This document shows positions 6,001-8,281 of a stretch of DNA of 8,281 bases, in pieces (the stretch's first letter is position 1; every line of letters starts with the position of its first letter). The notes under the pieces are model-generated. The model was given only the letters and a program-made list of their open reading frames with translations. It ran no database searches and was not told the DNA's origin. This DNA is from Candidatus Coatesiibacteriota bacterium (GTDB lineage: Bacteria > B130-G9). Made by a program: the position numbers and the translations under genes. The DNA is taken from positions 1-8,281 of the forward strand of contig JAFGIT010000254.1 of assembly GCA_016929465.1 (NCBI GenBank), in the 5' to 3' direction.

Positions 6001-6615
6001 ATGAGAGTATTCGTAGTATTTTACAGCATGTATGGTCACATTTACCGCCTGGCGACGGCAGTTCTCGAAGGTGCGAGGGAGGTCGATGGATGCGACGCCC
6101 AAATATTCCAGGTGCCTGAACTGATGTCAGAAGAGGCCCTTGTGAAAAGCGGCGCCAAGAAGGCTCGTGATGGCTTCTCACACGTTCCCTTCATTGAGCC
6201 AAAACAACTACCTGACGCTGATGCGATCATCTTCGGCACGCCGACCAGGTTCGGCAACATGTGCGCTCAGATGCGGAATTTTCTCGACCGAACCGGGCAG
6301 CTATGGGCTAAGGGTGCGTTGATCGGAAAGGTGGGGAGCGTGTTCTCGAGCACCGGTGGCCAACACGGCGGCCAGGAGACGACTATCACCAGCTTCCACA
6401 CGACTCTATTTCATCATGGGATGATCGTGGTCGGAGTGCCCTATTCGGCGAAGGGGCTCTCGGAGATGAGCGAAATCTCGGGAGGCACGCCTTACGGCGC
6501 ATCGACCATCGCCGGATCGGATGGAAGCCGCCAGCCGAGCGAGAACGAGCTCGAGATAGCTAGGTTCCAGGGAAGGCACGTTGCCGAGATTACGGCTAAG
6601 CTGGTGAGAGCCTGA
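6001..6615 (+). CDS. wrbA: WrbA-type NAD(P)H:quinone oxidoreductase (type IV)
   Basis: The 204-residue product is a cytoplasmic flavodoxin-like FMN enzyme that reduces quinones by two electrons with NAD(P)H, avoiding semiquinone radicals. The length matches WrbA (about 200). Family marks run in order: the FMN phosphate loop [10 protein letters not shown] (9-18), [20 protein letters not shown] (76-95), the WrbA insert [15 protein letters not shown] (114-128), [10 protein letters not shown] (136-145), [20 protein letters not shown] (161-180) and a C-terminal helix [12 protein letters not shown]. All key positions appear intact. It starts eight bases after the sulfur-transporter pair in the same direction, so co-transcription is very likely. 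Why it sits with a sulfur transporter is not known: it may handle redox stress linked to reduced sulfur, which is inference. Confidence 0.95.
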   Translation: MRVFVVFYSMYGHIYRLATAVLEGAREVDGCDAQIFQVPELMSEEALVKSGAKKARDGFSHVPFIEPKQLPDADAIIFGTPTRFGNMCAQMRNFLDRTGQLWAKGALIGKVGSVFSSTGGQHGGQETTITSFHTTLFHHGMIVVGVPYSAKGLSEMSEISGGTPYGASTIAGSDGSRQPSENELEIARFQGRHVAEITAKLVRA

Positions 6616-6641
6616 TTCGCAGAATCTCTCCTGTCCGATGT

Positions 6642-7562
6642 CTATGGGACTGGGGCCAGGGCGTCCGCCTGGGACTTGAAGTAGATGACTACAGCGGCGC
6701 CACTCAGGGCGACAATTAGGCCAACCCATCTGCGCCAGGTGAGGGGTTCCTTCAGGAATAGCCAGGCAAATACGAATATGAAGACCATATTCAGCTGATT
6801 GAGTATGGCCGCGATTCCGGCGAGGGTGTACTTGAAGCCTGCGATCCAGAAGCCGAGCGCGAAATAGGGCCCTATAATCGAGCCGGGGACGATATACTTC
6901 CAGTGCTTATCGGGCAGCATGGCTCTGAGAAGCTCTCGTCTTTTGGGACTGAGAAGGACTATCACGAAAAGACTAAACGTCGCACCGATCAACCTGATCT
7001 GGATCGCCCACCAGAGTGGGCTCCGATCTAGTATCGGCTTCATCATCACGATACCGGCGGCCATCAAGAGAAGGCTCAGAATCCCGAGCCCGACTCCGAT
7101 CAGCCTATTCTTATCGAACTCGATGCGGTCCGACTTCTTGGTGGATGCAAGTACGATTGCGAATACGATCATCGCGATCCCGATGAATCCGAGGGCCGGG
7201 AGCCGCTCGTCCAGGACAATGTAAGCCATGAGAATGACGGACGGCGCATAGAAGGCAGTGACAATCGCCCAGAGCGAAGCGCCTACCCTCTTGAGGGCGG
7301 CGAAGAAGACGGTGTCGCCCAGCGTCATGCCGATGAAGCCGCTCAAGATCAGCATTAGATAATCGTAAGCGGGGACGTCTATGAAGAGAGGTTGACCGAC
7401 AATCGGGAGGGAGATGGCAAAGAGAAAGACGCCGATGATGTTCTTGAACAGGTTCAGTGTTATCGGCGGCATTTGAGAGCCGCCCTTCTTGAAGAGACAT
7501 ACTGCCATCGCCCAGAACAGGCCCGAGAGGATGGCGTATATCTCCCCGGCGTATTTCTCCAT
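6642..7562 (-). CDS. EamA/DMT-family permease
   Basis: The 306-residue product is an inner-membrane protein of the drug/metabolite transporter superfamily with about ten membrane segments in two EamA repeats (roughly residues 5-140 and 153-295), the standard length. Marks are SGLFWAMAVCLFKKG (13-27), GDTVFFAALKRVGAS (82-96), the end of the first repeat YIVLDERL (114-121) and, in the second repeat, LNQLNMVFIFVFAWLFLKEP (254-273). Such proteins move amino acids, sugars, nucleosides or other metabolites, and the substrate cannot be told from sequence. The ATG at 7562 is preceded by GGGAG about 11 bases upstream, a rather long gap. It faces wrbA with only 26 bases between their stop codons and no clear terminator. 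A related permease lies directly upstream. Confidence 0.93.
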   Translation of the reverse strand: MEKYAGEIYAILSGLFWAMAVCLFKKGGSQMPPITLNLFKNIIGVFLFAISLPIVGQPLFIDVPAYDYLMLILSGFIGMTLGDTVFFAALKRVGASLWAIVTAFYAPSVILMAYIVLDERLPALGFIGIAMIVFAIVLASTKKSDRIEFDKNRLIGVGLGILSLLLMAAGIVMMKPILDRSPLWWAIQIRLIGATFSLFVIVLLSPKRRELLRAMLPDKHWKYIVPGSIIGPYFALGFWIAGFKYTLAGIAAILNQLNMVFIFVFAWLFLKEPLTWRRWVGLIVALSGAAVVIYFKSQADALAPVP

Positions 7563-7645
7563 TACTTAAATGACTCCCTTTTGTGAATTCGACTGGCCAA
7601 TGGCCCAAGTGACCGATATTGGGGACTGGCTACCCCTAAGTCAAT

Positions 7646-7663
7646 CGGATTCGCCGGAATCCG
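7646..7663. other. Small perfect hairpin between the two permease genes
   Basis: CGGATTC (7646-7652) and GAATCCG (7657-7663) are exact reverse complements with a 4-base loop GCCG. It lies about 42 bases past the stop of the upstream permease on the minus strand, where a transcript end would be expected. There is no T-run after it on either strand, so it is not a standard intrinsic terminator. Confidence 0.35.
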
Positions 7664-7704
7664 CCGTGAGATGTCGATACGGTCGGAGTGGTTGTACGCC
7701 CTGC

Positions 7705-8281
7705 TCAGAAGATAGCGACAACCAACGCCCCCACAAGGGCGATCCCCAATTTCATCGCCTTGCCTGCGCTTAGTGGCTCCTTGAGGAATATTCGGGCGAA
7801 GGCGGCGATGAACAATACATTGACCTGCGCGAGGATTGCGGCTCCGCCAACCGCGGCAAGTTTGAAGCCTGCGGTCCAGAAGATGCCGGCGATGTATCCA
7901 CCCAGCGCGGCTCCAGGCAGCATGTACTTCCAATTCATCGAGGGACGCAGCGCGGCGAAGGTGGCCTTTCTGTTCTTTCCGATCAATGCCAAAACCGCAA
8001 GCCCGGCAATCGCCGCCAGGAGCCTAATCTCCATGGCCCACATAAGCGACACTCTAGCTAGCGCTGGTTTCATGATTATCACGCCCAGCGCAGTGCTTAT
8101 CAAGCTCGCAAAGCCCAGCACAAGGCCAGTAAGGCGCTTCCGGTTGAAGGTCTGTTCGCCCTCGGCCTTCACCGTGCAAAATGCTATCGAAAGCACGATT
8201 ATGCCGGCCCCGATGATATCCAATAGGCCGATCTTCTCGTCCAATGCGAAATAGGCCATCAGGATCACGGTGGGGCTGTAA
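7705..8281 (-). CDS. EamA/DMT-family permease, C-terminal part (cut by right window edge)
   Basis: The frame is open to the right edge, so the true start lies outside; the GTG at 8268 is inside the conserved domain. The visible 191 residues align from end to end with the neighbouring permease from its residue 105 on: YSPTVILMAYFALDE against YAPSVILMAYIVLDE, IIMKPALARVSLMWAMEIRL against VMMKPILDRSPLWWAIQIRL, NWKYMLPG against HWKYIVPG and RIFLKEPL against WLFLKEPL. It is therefore a paralogue of the same EamA/DMT family and presumably misses about the first 100 residues here. It ends in LVGALVVAIF, slightly shorter than its neighbour, which has a further tail. The 142-base gap to the neighbour leaves room for a separate promoter, so one transcript is possible but not certain. 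Substrate unknown. Confidence 0.93.
   Translation of the reverse strand, partial: YSPTVILMAYFALDEKIGLLDIIGAGIIVLSIAFCTVKAEGEQTFNRKRLTGLVLGFASLISTALGVIIMKPALARVSLMWAMEIRLLAAIAGLAVLALIGKNRKATFAALRPSMNWKYMLPGAALGGYIAGIFWTAGFKLAAVGGAAILAQVNVLFIAAFARIFLKEPLSAGKAMKLGIALVGALVVAIF

Overview
The window looks like a stretch of bacterial chromosome with moderately high GC (mid-50s by eye). Shine-Dalgarno sites are present, stop and start codons overlap as ATGA, and a secreted beta-helix protein has a standard signal peptide. The gene set is transport-rich: an ABC ATPase, a MATE exporter, a split YeeE/YedE sulfur transporter and two EamA permeases. The large secreted PbH1-type protein, the dispersed palindromic repeats and the pyrimidine-rich TTCATCCTTC repeats suit an environmental lineage such as Planctomycetes or a related candidate phylum, but no rRNA or marker gene fixes the taxonomy. 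No phage, CRISPR array, transposase gene, rRNA or tRNA is visible.

Layout. 3-407 (+) is the C-terminal end of an ABC transporter ATPase cut by the left edge. 408-906 is non-coding and repeat-rich: two copies of a palindromic repeat, a perfect 22-bp inverted repeat with a 4-base loop, and two smaller hairpins. 907-2310 (+) is a MATE-family exporter. 2379-4540 (-) is a two-gene unit: a secreted right-handed beta-helix protein followed, with a 4-base ATGA overlap, by a 73-residue antitoxin-like protein that has no visible toxin partner. Near-identical pyrimidine-rich repeats in direct orientation lie at both ends of this unit. 4947-6615 (+) is a tight three-gene operon: two half-size YeeE/YedE sulfur-transport membrane proteins, each 174 residues by my start choice, and a WrbA-type NAD(P)H:quinone oxidoreductase. 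6642-7562 (-) and 7705-8281 (-) are two tandem EamA/DMT permeases, the second cut by the right edge.

How the genes work together. The clearest functional group is the sulfur-transport/WrbA operon, which probably imports a reduced sulfur species such as thiosulfate and pairs this with a flavin-dependent quinone reductase. The beta-helix/small-protein pair is a second unit whose job is unknown. The MATE and EamA proteins are generic secondary transporters with no visible substrate clue. I see no large unknown system here. The most unusual points are the coupling of an antitoxin-like protein to a secreted beta-helix gene, the direct repeats around that pair, and the repeat cluster upstream of the MATE gene.
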